This document shows positions 45,900 to 59,234 of a DNA stretch of 64,000 nt, piece after piece. Origin of the DNA: Mermis nigrescens (taxonomy: Eukaryota > Nematoda > Enoplea > Mermithida > Mermithidae); NCBI GenBank assembly GCA_036768485.1, contig JAVLUZ010000718.1, forward strand, positions 1-64,000. Reading direction: 5' to 3'. Every line of letters begins with the position of its first letter. The first letter of the stretch is position 1. The notes below the pieces were generated by a model. It made no database searches. It saw only the letters and a program-made list of their open reading frames with translations, and had not been told where the DNA came from. The position numbers were made by a program, and so were the translations under genes.

Positions 45900-48442
45900 A
45901 AAAGCCTTCAGGAAATTCGTTTTTTTGCAAATTTTATTATTTTTGATGCCTATAGCTTATATTCATTCGTGATTTATTATATTATTTTATCTATTGGTCT
46001 TTTAATCCTGTTTGCTTTTATGTCGCGGATTCATTGAAAGATTATTCATTTGTATATAATAGTGATAACGCATAAGTTTAACAATTGATAAAAAACAAAA
46101 TCATTCTCACCTTCTCTTCCAGTCCAGCAACAATGAAACTCTAGAAAGGAATCATATAATACGTGGGTTATGATTTGATGAAATTACAGAAATTAAACTT
46201 CTTACGAAAGCATTCTTATCGGTCCAAAGTGCTTCACTTATTTTTAGCAGACTGGCACTAGTTTCCGTAGGAGTTGTAAACAGACTTTAAATAAAAGAAC
46301 AAATAACATTTAGCTAAAGGCTGATTATTTTGGATGGGTGTCACGGTACATTTTCTTGAAAACATTATCTGACTTTTTATTTTTTTCAAATAAATAATGC
46401 TGATCTGAAGAAGCATACTTTTTTGCCCAGAAGTCGAATGAATGAAACCTCTCTTGGGGATTGGTATGTAATGCGTGCAGCCGAACTTATTAAGTTTTAA
46501 ATTTCTTCCTGATTCAGTTTCAATTTCTCAAGATTATTTCCAAATGTCTTTATGAAAACTCACTTGCTGCTTTGACTGAAGGAAAGGCATGAGATGGCGT
46601 TAAAAAATGAAATGGCACTAACCGACAGAAAATGCAAATTACTTATATTTTAAACGAATTCAAAAACATGCAATAAAATTATAACGGAAAATTCAACGCA
46701 ACATAACGCATCATCTATGCATGGGCATGGGTGTGAGAAAGGTTTTCACAAATCCCTGAGCTATAAAAACAGACAGCTATATATATAGCCGTTTTAGCCG
46801 AAAAAAACATTGTTCGGACTCAGATATAATTAGCAATTTAGCCTGTATTAGACTCAGTAACATACTGTGTGAGTTCAAAAATCCTAATTATTTTAAGTTT
46901 TAAAATGTAACTCAACTTCAAAGAGGGCCAAATAGCCATTTTTAGTTCAAAAAAAGCTAAACAGGCTACATTTGTCAGTTCAAAATAGGCTATAAATATG
47001 GCACGAATGTTCGAAAATGATGCTTTTAAAGCGATATTATTGTTTTTCCTGTAAAATCGTTTTTTACAAAGTACTTAGCTATCTCCTAGTTTTTGATTTT
47101 CACTTTGCCCTGAAAGTTTGACCTTGCGCTCCTATGGCCCCGCCAGACAAGGGCATAGGTATTGCGAAAGGGTATGAACAGATAAGCACATAAGGGGGAA
47201 GTTGGGGGTCTATAACCCAGAATAGAAAAATGGAATTATGTCGGGAAAATGAGGCAAAATAAAGCCCAAGAATGGATGAAAATTCTTCAGAAGTACCCAT
47301 TTTTAACCCGAAAATCCTTAAATTCGGCAGCTCACAGACCGGTTGACCACCCCAGATCGGTCATGCTGTGCTGTATGGGTATGACCATACAAAACGGTTC
47401 GAAACATCGGTTGGGGGTCCTCGGCCACACTAAGGAGAAGGTGGTATAAAAATTCATCAATTTAGCCCATGCAGTTTGATTCAAAGACCATATAGACACA
47501 ATTTTAAGCGTGTTTTTAGGCAATAAAACAAACAAATTACTCAGCACGGGGAAAAAGTTTTAGAGTATTACCGATTCAAATTCCAAAAGTGATGCAGAAA
47601 AGGATGCAATACCAAGACAAGCATGTGCGGAAATAGAATTGAAAATAATAATAATCATTATACCTATAATTACAAAAAATTACGAAGTCTTTGTAAAATG
47701 AAAAGACCACTGACGAATTCCCGACAAATTTACATTTTCAGAATTTTAGCAAATATTACCATACCTAATTCGTACGCTAGACAACTTAAAAAAAGGTATT
47801 GCACCTACCTCTCCTTTGACAATTCTTTCAAAACGCCGGTTGTGCAGCGCACAAGACCGCTACGAGCAATGGCAATTTTTTCATTCTTAATTGTAATTTT
47901 TGCCTTTTCCATATCATCAATTTTGACGTACCGCTCTAAAATTATGACAACACTAAACAGCTAGCTTTTTTGGAGGCATACGATTACACCGGTCAACAAA
48001 TTTTAACTTTTTTTTGCATAAGAAACGAAATTAACTGATTCTGTATCAGATATTTACGCTAATTTCGAATCTAGCTTTAGAATTTATGTAGCACATCAAG
48101 TTTTTGAGATATTTGCATATTAAAATTTATGCAAATAATGATTTCTTCGAGTCATCACAGTAGGACAACGATCTTAAAACATTGTTCTTACATGATTCCC
48201 TACTAAATTTAAAAGTGTTCCCGTAGCTTAATTTTACTCACTTCTGTAAAATGAATATATAATTTGCATATTTCGCACAGTGTAAAGTATAAATCCCCGT
48301 CTGCCTAGTATGTCTGCCTCGAAATAATTTTCTACACTATCTTTAATTAATTTTGTTGCGCTGATCTCAAAATCCGTTTTTTGTTTTGTGTTAGCCCATT
48401 TACTTCTAACCAATAATTCGAATTTAAAAATGTTTAGAAAGT
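45900..48442 (-). pseudogene. Unrecognised spliced gene in duplication copy 1
   Basis: Exon-like blocks on the - strand: 48442-48242 (FLNIFKFELLVRSKWANTK.., open 66 codons), 47935-47809 (KIDDMEKAKITIKNEKIAIA..), 46617-46564; these three join with GT..AG and correct phase. Further blocks: around 46540-46360 (FDFWAKKYASSDQHYLFEK), 46285-46206 (TPTETSASLLKISEALWTD, donor GTAAGA) and 46141-46111 (SFIVAGLEEK, donor GTGAGA), ending about 45935. Introns of 55-60 bases where clear. Exon 47935-47809 has one substitution between the duplicates. Some blocks are frameshifted in one copy and open in the other. Family not recognised. Confidence 0.45.
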
Positions 48443-49019
48443 CTAAAGAAAAATTTTCAACGCAAATTGAACAGTATAAAAACTTTCAAAGCTGGACACT
48501 TGTCGACTTCCAATCTATCAATCAATTATAAATTAGTACTTTGGAAACCTTTTTCAAACGTTCCAATGGTATGAAACTTTTTCGAACCACATATACTGTT
48601 ATGCAATATATTTTAAAACAGAAATTGAAAAAACTAGTAAGCAGACTTGTAATCAGCGTAAAAACCTGTTTTCGAAGATATTCAATATTTTCCAGATGTG
48701 GAAAGATTATGCTGAGTATATGCTTCGAACTTTATACTACAATAAATTTGCAAATTAGGTGTAATATTTATAAAATAAGAATAAAGTAAGCAACATGAGT
48801 GATATTTAAATCACTATAAAGTCTGTATAAAAACAATTTTAGAGTTTAAACTCCTAAAATATCCTTGTGGCTCCTGCATTTGCATAATTAATATCAATGG
48901 AAGCTTTGATATGCATACATTTAATATACAAATATTTCTAAAAATTGACGTGCTAGAGAAATTTTAAGGCCAGATTCGGAATAAGCGCAAAAATCTGATT
49001 AAGAATCAATTGATTTTGT

Positions 49020-50400
49020 TTCCGATGCAAAAGTGTTGTTGACCAATGGTATGGTTTCCCAAGGTAGAAATTTGAGGGGGCTGAAATCCCAAAATTTGGG
49101 ACCGCGAAATTTAGAGTTCTAGCCTTTTTTGCTGGGTCAAATAAGAAAAATGGCTAGAAGATCCTATATAACATGTTTTAATGTGAAAGACTTTATCTAT
49201 AACACTATTTCTTCAATTCAGACTAGTTTCGCTACTCTTGTAAGTAAAAAATATAAGAATTCATCGAAAATATTGACTTTTCAGATAATGCCAGCTTAAA
49301 AATCATGCAGAAAATGTTTGATAGCTCAACACGAGCAATGGGAATGTGTCTATACGAAAATGAATATTTTTATAACTTACGTTGCAATTTTTCGTTTAAT
49401 TCAACATGCGAACTCATCCCATCGGAAGCAATTACAATACGGTGGTCGTCCGAGCCAGCTGATCTATATATCATGACTACCACTGTTGTTCCCGATGGTC
49501 TATGAAGAAGAATTGATTCATACATACATGCTTTTCGTTAATCATACGATATAATGTGTTGAGGTTAGTGCAGGTGAAGCTTTTACCCGACTTCCTTATA
49601 TCATGCCCATAAAGTTTATTTTTTTGCAATTATGGCTAATCAGGCCCATAACCAGAATTTACTGACTGGGGGTGCAAAACACGGCTGAAAGAATGGTTCA
49701 TTCAAGCTTGAGTTGATAAAGTTCGATTTCAGTTAAGCAATGAATCAAAAATTGCTTGAAGCTTCAAAATTGCCCAAGACGTATACATAAATTGACGTAG
49801 ACATAACTTTATCTTTTTTCACAAATTTTAGACTTTCCTCATACGAATTAAGATTTATGTTCCAGTTCCAGCTACCCAAATGTTTTTCGCTGTTCATCAA
49901 AATGCAACTTTTAGCTTTAGTCTTAAAATTTTAATTTAATTATGAGAAAAAATTGGACAGAATGTAGACAAACATACAAGTTAGAATAATATTTTATTAA
50001 AATTCCAAACCTCAGCGACTTTTCCAAGTTTTTTAGACTAATTTTCGGATTTTCGCTCGAGAATTACAATACATGTTATGGCTCGAAAATTTTGGTAAGA
50101 GTCCGCGGTTATTTACCTCATTTTGGCCATAAAACGCCAAAAATACCTAAAACAGGCTAAAAAATTTAAACTTCCCCAAACACTGATGGAGGGGATAACC
50201 AAATTTGAGCCTTGCAGAATCCCCATTTCCTGCTGTTACGTGTATCAGAGTGACATACATACAGAGTGCCAAACAACCTTTTGATCCACCTCTATAGCTT
50301 TATGGGTAAACGCTATAATATAATTTTTGCACTATATTTTAGGAAATTCCTTTTTGAATTTAACTACATATTGAAGTATTGCTTGAAATTGAGTATTTAT
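49020..50400 (+). repeat. Family A repeat, copy A4
   Basis: Aligns with 640-1683 and with 55025-56350. Includes the aaatcatgcagaaaatgtttgatagctc block shared with 3440 and 35650. Part of the duplicated unit. Confidence 0.75.
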
Positions 50401-50510
50401 GGTGGGAAGCGGTTGTGCTGGGTTCCCGGACATGGATCCGAATAGCGGGGTATCAGGCTGAAATTTCGGACCCAGACCCGGATTCGACAATCTAAATTTA
50501 TGGACCCGGA

Positions 50511-50653
50511 NNNNNNNNNNNNNNNNNNNNNNNNNNNNNNNNNNNNNNNNNNNNNNNNNNNNNNNNNNNNNNNNNNNNNNNNNNNNNNNNNNNNNNNNNN
50601 NNNNNNNNNNNNNNNNNNNNNNNNNNNNNNNNNNNNNNNNNNNNNNNNNNNNN
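50511..50653. other. Assembly gap
   Basis: 143 undetermined bases exactly at the end of duplication copy 1, inside a GGACCCGG-rich tract. Confidence 1.
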
Positions 50654-51625
50654 TTGTACTTCGTTCAGTTGCAATACTGCCAACGTAGGAAAAATAGGAA
50701 AATTCTGATAAAAATAGGGCTTACCTGATCTGGCAAGCCGATGTATTTATCGAACCTGGCCCCCTCGCCGATAGCATAAGTCGCGAATCGACTGCTTCGG
50801 CGTCAGAAATAGGCCGCTCGATCAGTGGCCAATTAGTTTCCACAAACCGAGACGCATATGGGGTGAGGACCCACTTCCTATCGCGCCGAATTTCTCGCAA
50901 TGCGTATTTTATTCTGTGCCTTCACTTTGATCACGACTGGCACCTGAGAATAATTTGATTAATAATCAGCAGTAAAACTTTTACCTTTTTTTCTATATCA
51001 TAGTTATACAAGATTATTGCAAATAGACTACGGTCGCATCTAGTAGTACTATGTCTGTTTATTTACAGGGTGTGCGGGCTGGTTGCGGCTCCGGGGTTTG
51101 CGAAAAAATCGAAGGTAATCATTGAAACTTAAAATTAGTCAGTAGGTATTAATCTTTTGTGAATTTGGCAACGTGATATTAATTTCTTTTATAAAATTAA
51201 GGCAAAAATATATTAAAATTAGATGCATACTGCTATTGACTTTCGTTTCAGGCCAATCTAATGACTTATGTTTAAGTAGACAGTGCAGCAATTCGATATC
51301 TTTTTGGAAAAGGTTAGCTTAAATAACGCTTTTTGAAAAGGAAAATTAGCACGCTTCATAGTTAATTTTAGTCAGAAATCATTCGATATGCTGCACACTC
51401 ACTATAGTGTCCATAAAAATCTCTTAAACACCGGAGCATGTTTCTTATACATGCTAGATGATAAGCTTTTAACTTATAAATAGTATTTGCTGTAACATGT
51501 GATTTTCATTACTTTTTTAAATAGCTGGACCATTATCTTTATATTGGAGTAAACCACTACTGTGCAGCATGGTTCAATTTCATGCATACATGTAAAAGGT
51601 GGAATGGGGCATCCCCCTCTCCCAA
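50654..51625. other. Single-copy spacer with GC-rich exon-like blocks
   Basis: On the - strand, 50919-50727 is an open, GC-richer stretch (RDRKWVLTPYASRFVETNW..) ending at a GTAAGC donor-like site. On the + strand, 51068-51114 is a GC-rich block bounded by TTTACAG and GTAATC. Either may be a host exon; no family recognised. Confidence 0.3.
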
Positions 51626-51929
51626 ACCACAAAATTTTTGAAAAATAATTTTTAGGCCGTTCTTTATCCATTCTTGACCAAGAGAGGCGGTCGTTTGCCC
51701 CCTCCCCAAAAAGGGTCGGGAACCCCCAACTTTCGAGAGCAGTGCTGTAGGCAGTCATCTTCTAAGTATTTTTAACTTGTATTCTAAAGTGAAGTATTTA
51801 CTTCAGTTATTTAAAAAGTCAGAATGCCTTCAAACCTCTTCCACCATCAATACATGGGCCACATATTTGTCATGCAATGTATTTGTAACGTTTCACAATG
51901 GTTCTGTCTAACTCGTTTCTTCCTTCATT

Positions 51930-54443
51930 TCATTAGCAAAAGCCTTCAGGAAATTCGTTTTTTACCAAATTTTATAATTTTTGATGCCTATAGCTTATAT
52001 TCACTCGATTTATTATATTATTTTGTTTATTGGTCTTTTAATCCTGTTTGCTTTTTATGTCGCGGATTCATTGAAAGATTATTTATTTGGATATAATAGT
52101 GATAACGCATAAGTTTAACAATTAGATAAAAACAAATCATTCTCGCCTTCTCTTCCAGTCCGGCAACAATGAAACTCTAGAAAATATATAATAAGCGGGT
52201 TATGATTTGATGAAATTACGAAATTAAACTTCTTACAAAAGCATTCTTATCGGTTCAAAGTGCTTCAGTTATTTTCAGCAGACCGGCACTAGTTTCCGTA
52301 GGAGTTGTAAAACGGACTTTAAATAAAAGAACAAATAACATTTTGCTTTATAGGCTGATTATTTTGGATGGGTGTCACGGTACATTTCCTTGAAAACATT
52401 ATCTGACTTTTTATTTTTTCAAATTAATAATGCTGATCTGAAGAAGCGAACTTTTTTGCCCAAAAGTCAGATAGATAGAAACCTTTCTTGGGGATTGGTA
52501 TGTAATGCGTGCAACCGAACTAATTAAGTTTTCAATTTCTTCCTGATTCAGTTTCAATTTCTCAAGATTATTCCAAATGTCTTTATGAAAACTCACTTGC
52601 TGCTTTGACCGAAGGAAAGGAACGTTAAAAAATGAAATGGCACTAACCGACAGAAAATGCAAATTACTTATATTTTAAACGAATTCAAAAACATGCAATA
52701 AAATTATAACGGAAAATTCATCGCAACGTAACGCATGATCTATGCATGGGCATGGGTGTGAAAGGTTTCACAAATCCTGAGCTATAAAAACGAACAGCTA
52801 TATATGTAGCCGTTTAGCCGAAAAAACATTGTTCGGACTCCAGATATAATTAGCAATTTAGCCTGTATTAGACTCAGTAACATACTGTGTGAGTTCAAAA
52901 ATCCCCTGGTCAATTTAAGTTTAAAATCAACTCAACTTCAAAGAGAGGCCAAATGACATTTTAGTTCGAAAAAAAGCTAAACAGGCTACATTTGTCAGTT
53001 CAAAATAGGCTATAAATATGGCACGAATGTTCGAAAATGATGCTTTTAAAGCGATACCATTGTTTTTCCTGTAAAATCGTTTTTTACAAAGTACTTAGCT
53101 ACCTCCTAGTTTTTGATTTTCACTTTGCCTGAAAGTTTTCCTTTGCTCTTCTGGCACCACCTATAGTTGGTTGGGGTTTTTTTTGTTTGAATTCTTAAAT
53201 TTTAAATTAAAATTTTTAAATTAAAAAAAATTCTCAAAAGGTTTTGCTTAAATTCGGCAGATCACAGACCGGTTGACCACCCAGATCGGACATGCTGTGC
53301 TGTATGGGTATGACCATACAAAACGGTTCGAAATATCGGGTGGGGTCCTCGGCCACATTAAGGATAAGGTGGTATAAAAATTCATAAATTTAGCCCATGA
53401 ACTTTGATTCAAAGACCATATAGACACAATTTTAAGCGTCTTTTAGTGAAAATAAAACAAACAAATTACTCACACGGGCAAAATTTTTAGAGTATTACCG
53501 ATTTTAATTCCAAAAGTGATGCAGAAAAATGATGCAATACCAAGACAAGCATTTGCGGAAATAGAATTGAAAATAGTAATAATTATACGTATAACTAGAA
53601 AGAATTACGAAGTCTTTGTAAAACGAGAAGACCATTGACGAATTCCCGACAAATTTACATTTCCGAATTTTAGCATATATTACCCATACCTAATTCGTAC
53701 GCTAGACAACTTAAAAAAAGGTATTGCACCTACCTCTCCTTTGACAATTCTTTCAAAACGCCGATTGTGCAGCGCACAAGACCGCTACGAGCAATGGCAA
53801 TTTTTTCATTCTTAATTGTAATTTTTGCCTTTTCCATATCATCAATTTTGACGTACCGCTCTAAATTATGACAACACTAAACAGCTAGCTTTTTTTGGAG
53901 GCGTAGAAAGTTACACCGGTCAACAAATTTTAAGTTTTTTGCATAGAAACGAAATTAACTGATTCTGTATCAGATTTTTACGCTAATTTCGAATCTAGCT
54001 TTAGAATTCATGTAGCACATCAAGTTTTGAGATATTTGCATATTAAAATTTATGTAAATAATGATTTCTTCGACTGTTAATATCAAATTGGGGTAGGCAA
54101 AGTCATCACAGTAGGACAGCATCTTAAAACATTGTTCTCACATGATTCCCTACTAAATTTAAAAGTGTTCCCGTAGCTTAGTTTTACTCACTTCTGTAAA
54201 ACGAATATATAATTTGCATATTTCGCACAGTGTAAGGTATAAATCCCCGTCTGCCTAGTATGTCTGCCTCGAAATAATTTTCAACACTATATTAGTGAAT
54301 TTTGTTGCACTGATCTCAAATCCATTTTGTTTTGTGTTAGCCCATTTACTTCTAACCAATAATTCAAATTTAAAGATGTTTAGAAATTCTAAAGAAAAAT
54401 TTTCAACGCAAATTGAACAGTATAAAAACTTAAAACTGGACAC
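51930..54443 (-). pseudogene. Duplicate of the unrecognised spliced gene, copy 2
   Basis: Exon 53860-53734 is the same length as its partner (127 bases) with one Thr-to-Ile change. The first exon (54443 downward) is frameshifted after FELLVRSKWANTKQ, whereas copy 1 is open. Later exons are shifted relative to copy 1 as well. Likely decaying paralogue; at most one intact gene exists between the two. Confidence 0.4.
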
Positions 54444-55024
54444 TTGTTGACTTCCAATCTATCAATCAATTAGAATATAGTACTTTCCCAGTATTAAAAG
54501 ATGCGAATAAGGCAATGACTATAGTTTTTCATTTACATTGGAAACCTTTTTCAAACGTTCTAATGGTATGAAACTTTTCGGACCACAAATACTGTTTTGC
54601 AATATATTTTAATACAGAAATTGAAAAACTAGTAAGCAGACTTGTAATCGTAAAAACCTGTTTTCGAAGATATTTAATATTTCTAGATGTGGAAAGATTA
54701 TGCTGAGTATATGCTTTAAACTTTATACTACAATAAATTTGCAAATTAGGTGTAATATTTATAAAATAAGAATAAAGTAAACAGCACGAGTGATATTTAA
54801 ATCACTATAAAGTCTGTATAAAAACAATTTTAGAGTTTAAACTCCTAAAATATCGTTGTGGCTCCTACATTTGCATAATTAATATCAATGGAAGCTTTGA
54901 TATGCATACATTTAATATACAAATATTTCTAAAAATTGACGTGCTAGAGGAATTTTAAGGCCAGATTCGGAATAAGCGCAAAAATCTGATTAAGAATCAA
55001 TTGATTTTGTTTCCGATGCAAAAG

Positions 55025-56380
55025 TATTTGTTGACCAATGGTATGGTTTCCCAAGGTAGAAATTTGAGGGGGCTGAAGTGGGACCACTAAAATTTAGAGT
55101 TCTAGCCTTTTTTGCTGGGTCAAATAAGAAAATGGCTAGAAGATCCTATATAACATGTTTTAATGTGAAAGACTTTATCTATAACACTATTTCTTCAATT
55201 CAGACTAGTTTCGCTACTCTTGTAAAAGTAAAAAATATAAGAATTCATCGAAAATGTTGACTTTTCAGAATAATTCCAACTTAAAAATGATGCAGAAAAT
55301 GTTTGATAGCTCAACACGAGCTATGGGAATGTCTATACGAAAATGAATATTTTTATAACTTACGTTGCAATTTTTCGTTTAATTCAACATGCGAACTCAT
55401 CCCATCGGAATCAATTACAATACGGTGGTCGTCCAAGCCAGCTGATCTATATATCATGGCTACCAGTGTTGTTTCCGATGGTCTATGAAGAATTGATTCA
55501 TACATACATGCTTTTCGTTAATCATACGATATAATGTGTTGAAAAGTTGATGCAGGTGAAGCTTTCACCCGACTTCCTTATATCATGCCACTTAAAGTTT
55601 ATTTTTTGGAATTATGGCTAATCAGGCTCATAACCAGAATTTACCGACTGGGGGTGCAAAACACGGCTGATAGAATGGTTCATTTCAAGCTTGAGTTGAT
55701 AAAGTTCGATTTCAGTTAAGCAATGAATCAAAAATTGCTTGAAGCTTCAAAATTGCTCAAGACATATATATATAAATTGACGTAAACAACTTTATCTTTT
55801 TTCACAAATTTTAGACTTTCCTCATACGAATTAAGATTTATGTTCCAGTTCCAGCTACCCAAATGTTTTTCGCTGTTCATCAAAATCAACTTTTAAATTT
55901 AATTATGAGAAAAATTGGACAGAATGTAGACAAACATACAAAGTTAGAATAATATTTTATTAAAATTCCAAACCTCAGCGACTTTTCCAAGTTTTTTAGA
56001 CTAATTTTCGGATTTTCGCTCGAGAATTACAATACATGTTATGGCTCGAAAATTTTGGTAAGGGTTCGCGATTTATTTACCTCATTTTGGCCATCAAACG
56101 CCAAAAATACCTAAAACAGGCTAAAAAATTTAAACTTCCCCGCACACTGATGGAGGGGATGACCAAATTTGAGCCTTGCCGAATCCTCATTTCCTGCTGT
56201 TACGTGTATCAGAGTGACATACATACAGAGTGCCAAACAGCCTTTTGATCCACCTCTATAGCTTTATGGGTAAACGCTATAATATAATTTGTGCACTAAA
56301 TTTTAGGAAATTCCTTTTTGAATCTAACTACATATTGAAGTATTGCTTGAAATTGAGTATTTATGGTTGGAAGCGGTTGT
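55025..56380 (+). repeat. Family A repeat, copy A5
   Basis: Aligns along its length with A4 and with 640-1683. Confidence 0.75.
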
Positions 56381-56935
56381 GCTGGAGTTCCCGGACATGG
56401 ATCCGAATAGCGGGGTATCGGGCTAAAATTTTAGACCCAGACCGGACTCGACAATCCTAAATTTATGGACCCGGACTCGTATCCAGACCCGGCTGTATCC
56501 ATAAACTTGGACCCGGGTCCACCTTCAATATGGTGCCCGGTCCGGGTCCAAATATATAATGCACGCATATTACATTGTAGTAATCTCGAAAAACATCGAA
56601 AAATGATGTAGGCTAAAACAGGAAACTGGATCATTTTCAACATTTTAATCAACTCAGCAACAAACTGATGGCCTTATCAAACATTAGAATAAGGTCAACT
56701 TCAATAAATTGTATTTCATGAACAACTATTTTTCTGCCATTTTGCCTTTCAAATTTGATCGCAGCGAGTCGTAAATAATGCCCACACCACTCAACAGTTG
56801 TTCTGGCGAGCAATATAAAGCATGGATTAAGTTATTTATAGATGCACTTTTAGTAGCGATACGCATTCCAAAATTTGGCCGGGACCGGGACTGGACTTTT
56901 GAGGCCGGGACCGGGCCTTATTATATAAATAATAG
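56380..56935. repeat. GGACCCGG / GGGACCGGG-rich repeat debris
   Basis: Clusters of (G)GACCCGG at 56430-56560 and GGCCGGGACCGGG at 56876-56930; a similar cluster lies at 58665-58750. Translation gives repeated GP dipeptides. Probably GC-rich ends of DNA transposons; element limits not resolved. Confidence 0.5.
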
Positions 56936-57102
56936 GTAGGCCTTGCATGATGTAGGTACAAATTGATATATACATTTGCACACTGAGACATCAGAAATCC
57001 TTTATTCAGATACATAGCCAGGTTCTAAAAATTGAACGCTTTGTAACCAATAGCACGCAAACCAGATTTTAAGGACAACAATTTGTCAACATTATCAGGA
57101 AG

Positions 57103-57855
57103 CAGTGTCTTTTTGAACAAGGTCCGTTTATACATGTACTCAGATGGTCCCCAAATGTGTTTGCACATTTTGTATATGTAAGTTTTTCTGTACTATAATA
57201 TAGTACAGTAAGGATTTTAGTGTGGTAAACCGGGGTTTTCAATCTTTGGTAGTGTATTTTAGCTAATTTTTAGGTTTCTGACGCCGAAAATTACTGAAAA
57301 TTGTCTCTAAACGGAGCAAAGCGCCGAAAAATTTGACATTTTTCCATTCAAAATGCAAATTCTGCTATTTTAAACATACATAGGACAAACAATTACTCCT
57401 ATCGGCGCGAAGCGACAAAATTTTCCGGGAACTTTACACCTTTTTACAGTTTTCGTCTTCCCGAAAATCTTTGTACATTTTGTACACATAAATTTTTGGG
57501 TACTACTATATGGTACAGTAGCGATTTTAGTGTGTTAAACAGAGGTTGTTCGACTTTTGGTAGTGCATTTTAGCTAATTCCTGGGTCTCTAAGGGCAAAA
57601 ACCACTAAGAATCGTCTTAAAACGGCATAAAGCGCCGAAAAACTTGACATTTTTTCCTTTTAAATGCAATTTCTGCCATTATAAGGATATATAGAACACA
57701 CAATTACTCATTCTGGCGCGAAACGCCGAAGAGTTTTGCAAATTTAAGACCTTTTTTGCAGTTTTTGTCTTCCCAAAAATCTTTGTACATGTACAAAGAC
57801 GGTCACAAAAGTCTTTGTACATCGGAAAAAATCTTTGCCGAGTACAAAAAAACTG
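57103..57855 (+). mobile_element. Family C short element C2 with internal duplication
   Basis: CAGTGTCTTTTTG start and ..GTACAAAAAAACTG end. Flanks TCAGGAAG (57095-57102) and TCAGCGAAG (57856-57864) look like an 8-bp duplication with one extra base. The internal unit (tttgtacattttgta..gattttagtgtg..gcgccgaaaaa) occurs twice, so it is about 300 bases longer than C1. Confidence 0.7.
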
Positions 57856-58664
57856 TCAGCGAAGCAGTACGCAAAATCAATAGGTCACAGTGATACAGAA
57901 GAAGCAAAAATACAGTGGAGTGGACAAAATTGATTTAAGCAAGAACTTAATCACATAAGACATCGATCTTAGCAATAAGAACATGCAGTCACAAAATAGT
58001 GGCTAATCATTTGAGTGGAATAATATAAGATTGCATTTATTTGCTTGGACGAGTTCTCGAGTAAATTTTTGCTTAAGTAGAATAAAAAAAGCTAAGGCTA
58101 CAAAGGAATAGTCACACGTGCATAGGTTGCCAACAAAACTGCTTTTTCTTCGACAGAATTTTTTAGAGACAAGGCTCGAGTTCTCTTGAGCAAGCTATTA
58201 TTAGCTCACTGTCACGTAGACAACAAAAGAAATCTTTACACTTTTTACATAAATTAATATTCATACCAATGTCTCTTTATGTTGAATTGTGAGGGTTGCA
58301 CACTCTTATCGCGCTTAAGCAGAGTCTAGTAGTCAGTATAACAACAACAATGCTATGATTTTTTGAATACATATATCATTCCCATTATTTGCGGAAAAGT
58401 CGACATATCAGTATTTTAAAAAATTCTATTTTATGCACAATTTTAATGCGCATAAATGCATAACATAAGATTCACGCGTCGAGATATGAATGAGATTGGG
58501 GACACATAAATATAACGAGTTGCATCAGTCCAAATTAAGTGTGAAATGGATGCACAGACAGTGCCTACTGATTCATGTGCTACAAAGGTTCAGATTATGT
58601 ACGCATGTACAGCATTAAACACTTCTCTAATTTAGGTAAGTTGAATGCCTTGCATAATCTATAA
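57856..58664. other. Unassigned stretch
   Basis: No gene or repeat recognised. Confidence 0.45.
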
Positions 58665-58751
58665 GGCCCGGCCCAGGCCCAGCCCGTTTTGAGGCCGGGA
58701 CCGGGACCAGGCCTGGCCCGGCGACCAGGACTGGGACCAGGTGCCCGGTCG

Positions 58752-58991
58752 TTCCTTGGTATGCACCCCTGAGAAACCAAAATACCTTCCCCAGAAACCA
58801 GAATACCCCTTCCCCCAGAATTCAATTTTTAAATTTTTTTCACAATTTGTTTGATTAAAAATGGATACTGCTTGATGAGAAAGGTTGAAAAATGGTGTTT
58901 TTTGCCATACAACCATTTTTAAGGCCATTTTTTGACCTTTGAAAAATTTTGCTCCCCCTGCCCCATATAGTTTTGGTGCCACCCACCTATG
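58752..58991 (+). mobile_element. 5'-truncated hAT-type MITE M15
   Basis: Right end CCCACCTATG and the internal landmarks (GAGAAAGGTTGAAAAATGGTG, CATACAACCATTTTTAAGGCC) are present. The left terminus is replaced by a GGCCCGG-rich segment (58665-58750). Confidence 0.75.
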
Positions 58992-59234
58992 GTAGTGCTG
59001 CATGCACAAAGAGGCATCAGACATAGTGTTTTTTTGTACGATGTCTGTTTGTACATGTACAAAGATGCCTTCTAGGGGAGTGTTAGTTCCCGTGGTGATG
59101 GAACCATCAAATTAGCCAAGAAACCAATGGCAGGACAACAATTACAGAGCTTCAATACAGTTAGCGCAAATGGCTTAACGACTGCATTGGAGAGTAAACC
59201 AGGCTTCCTCTGAAAATGGACTACCAGCTCAATG

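Larger units (their letters stand above)
45592..50510. repeat. Tandem segmental duplication, copy 1
   Basis: Collinear with 51626-56530 over about 5 kb at high identity with many small indels. The first shared block is CACAAAATTTT..GAAAAATAATTTTTAGGCCG; the last is in the gacccggacccagacccgg region at the gap edge. One segment (47122-47330 versus 53140-53255) is replaced. Includes family A copy A4 (49020-50400) and exon-like blocks on the - strand. Confidence 0.9.
51626..56530. repeat. Tandem segmental duplication, copy 2
   Basis: See copy 1 for boundaries. Offset from copy 1 is about 6.0 kb. Contains an extra segment at 54072-54100 and a different filler at 53140-53255. Includes family A copy A5 (55025-56380). 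Confidence 0.9.

Noticed and set aside
50498..50688. Open frames running through undetermined bases
   Set aside because: The gap has no sequence, so these frames have no support.
58595..58825. Collagen-like Gly/Pro-rich protein on the - strand
   Set aside because: Derived from the GGCCCGG-rich repeat; the GP dipeptides come from DNA repetition.
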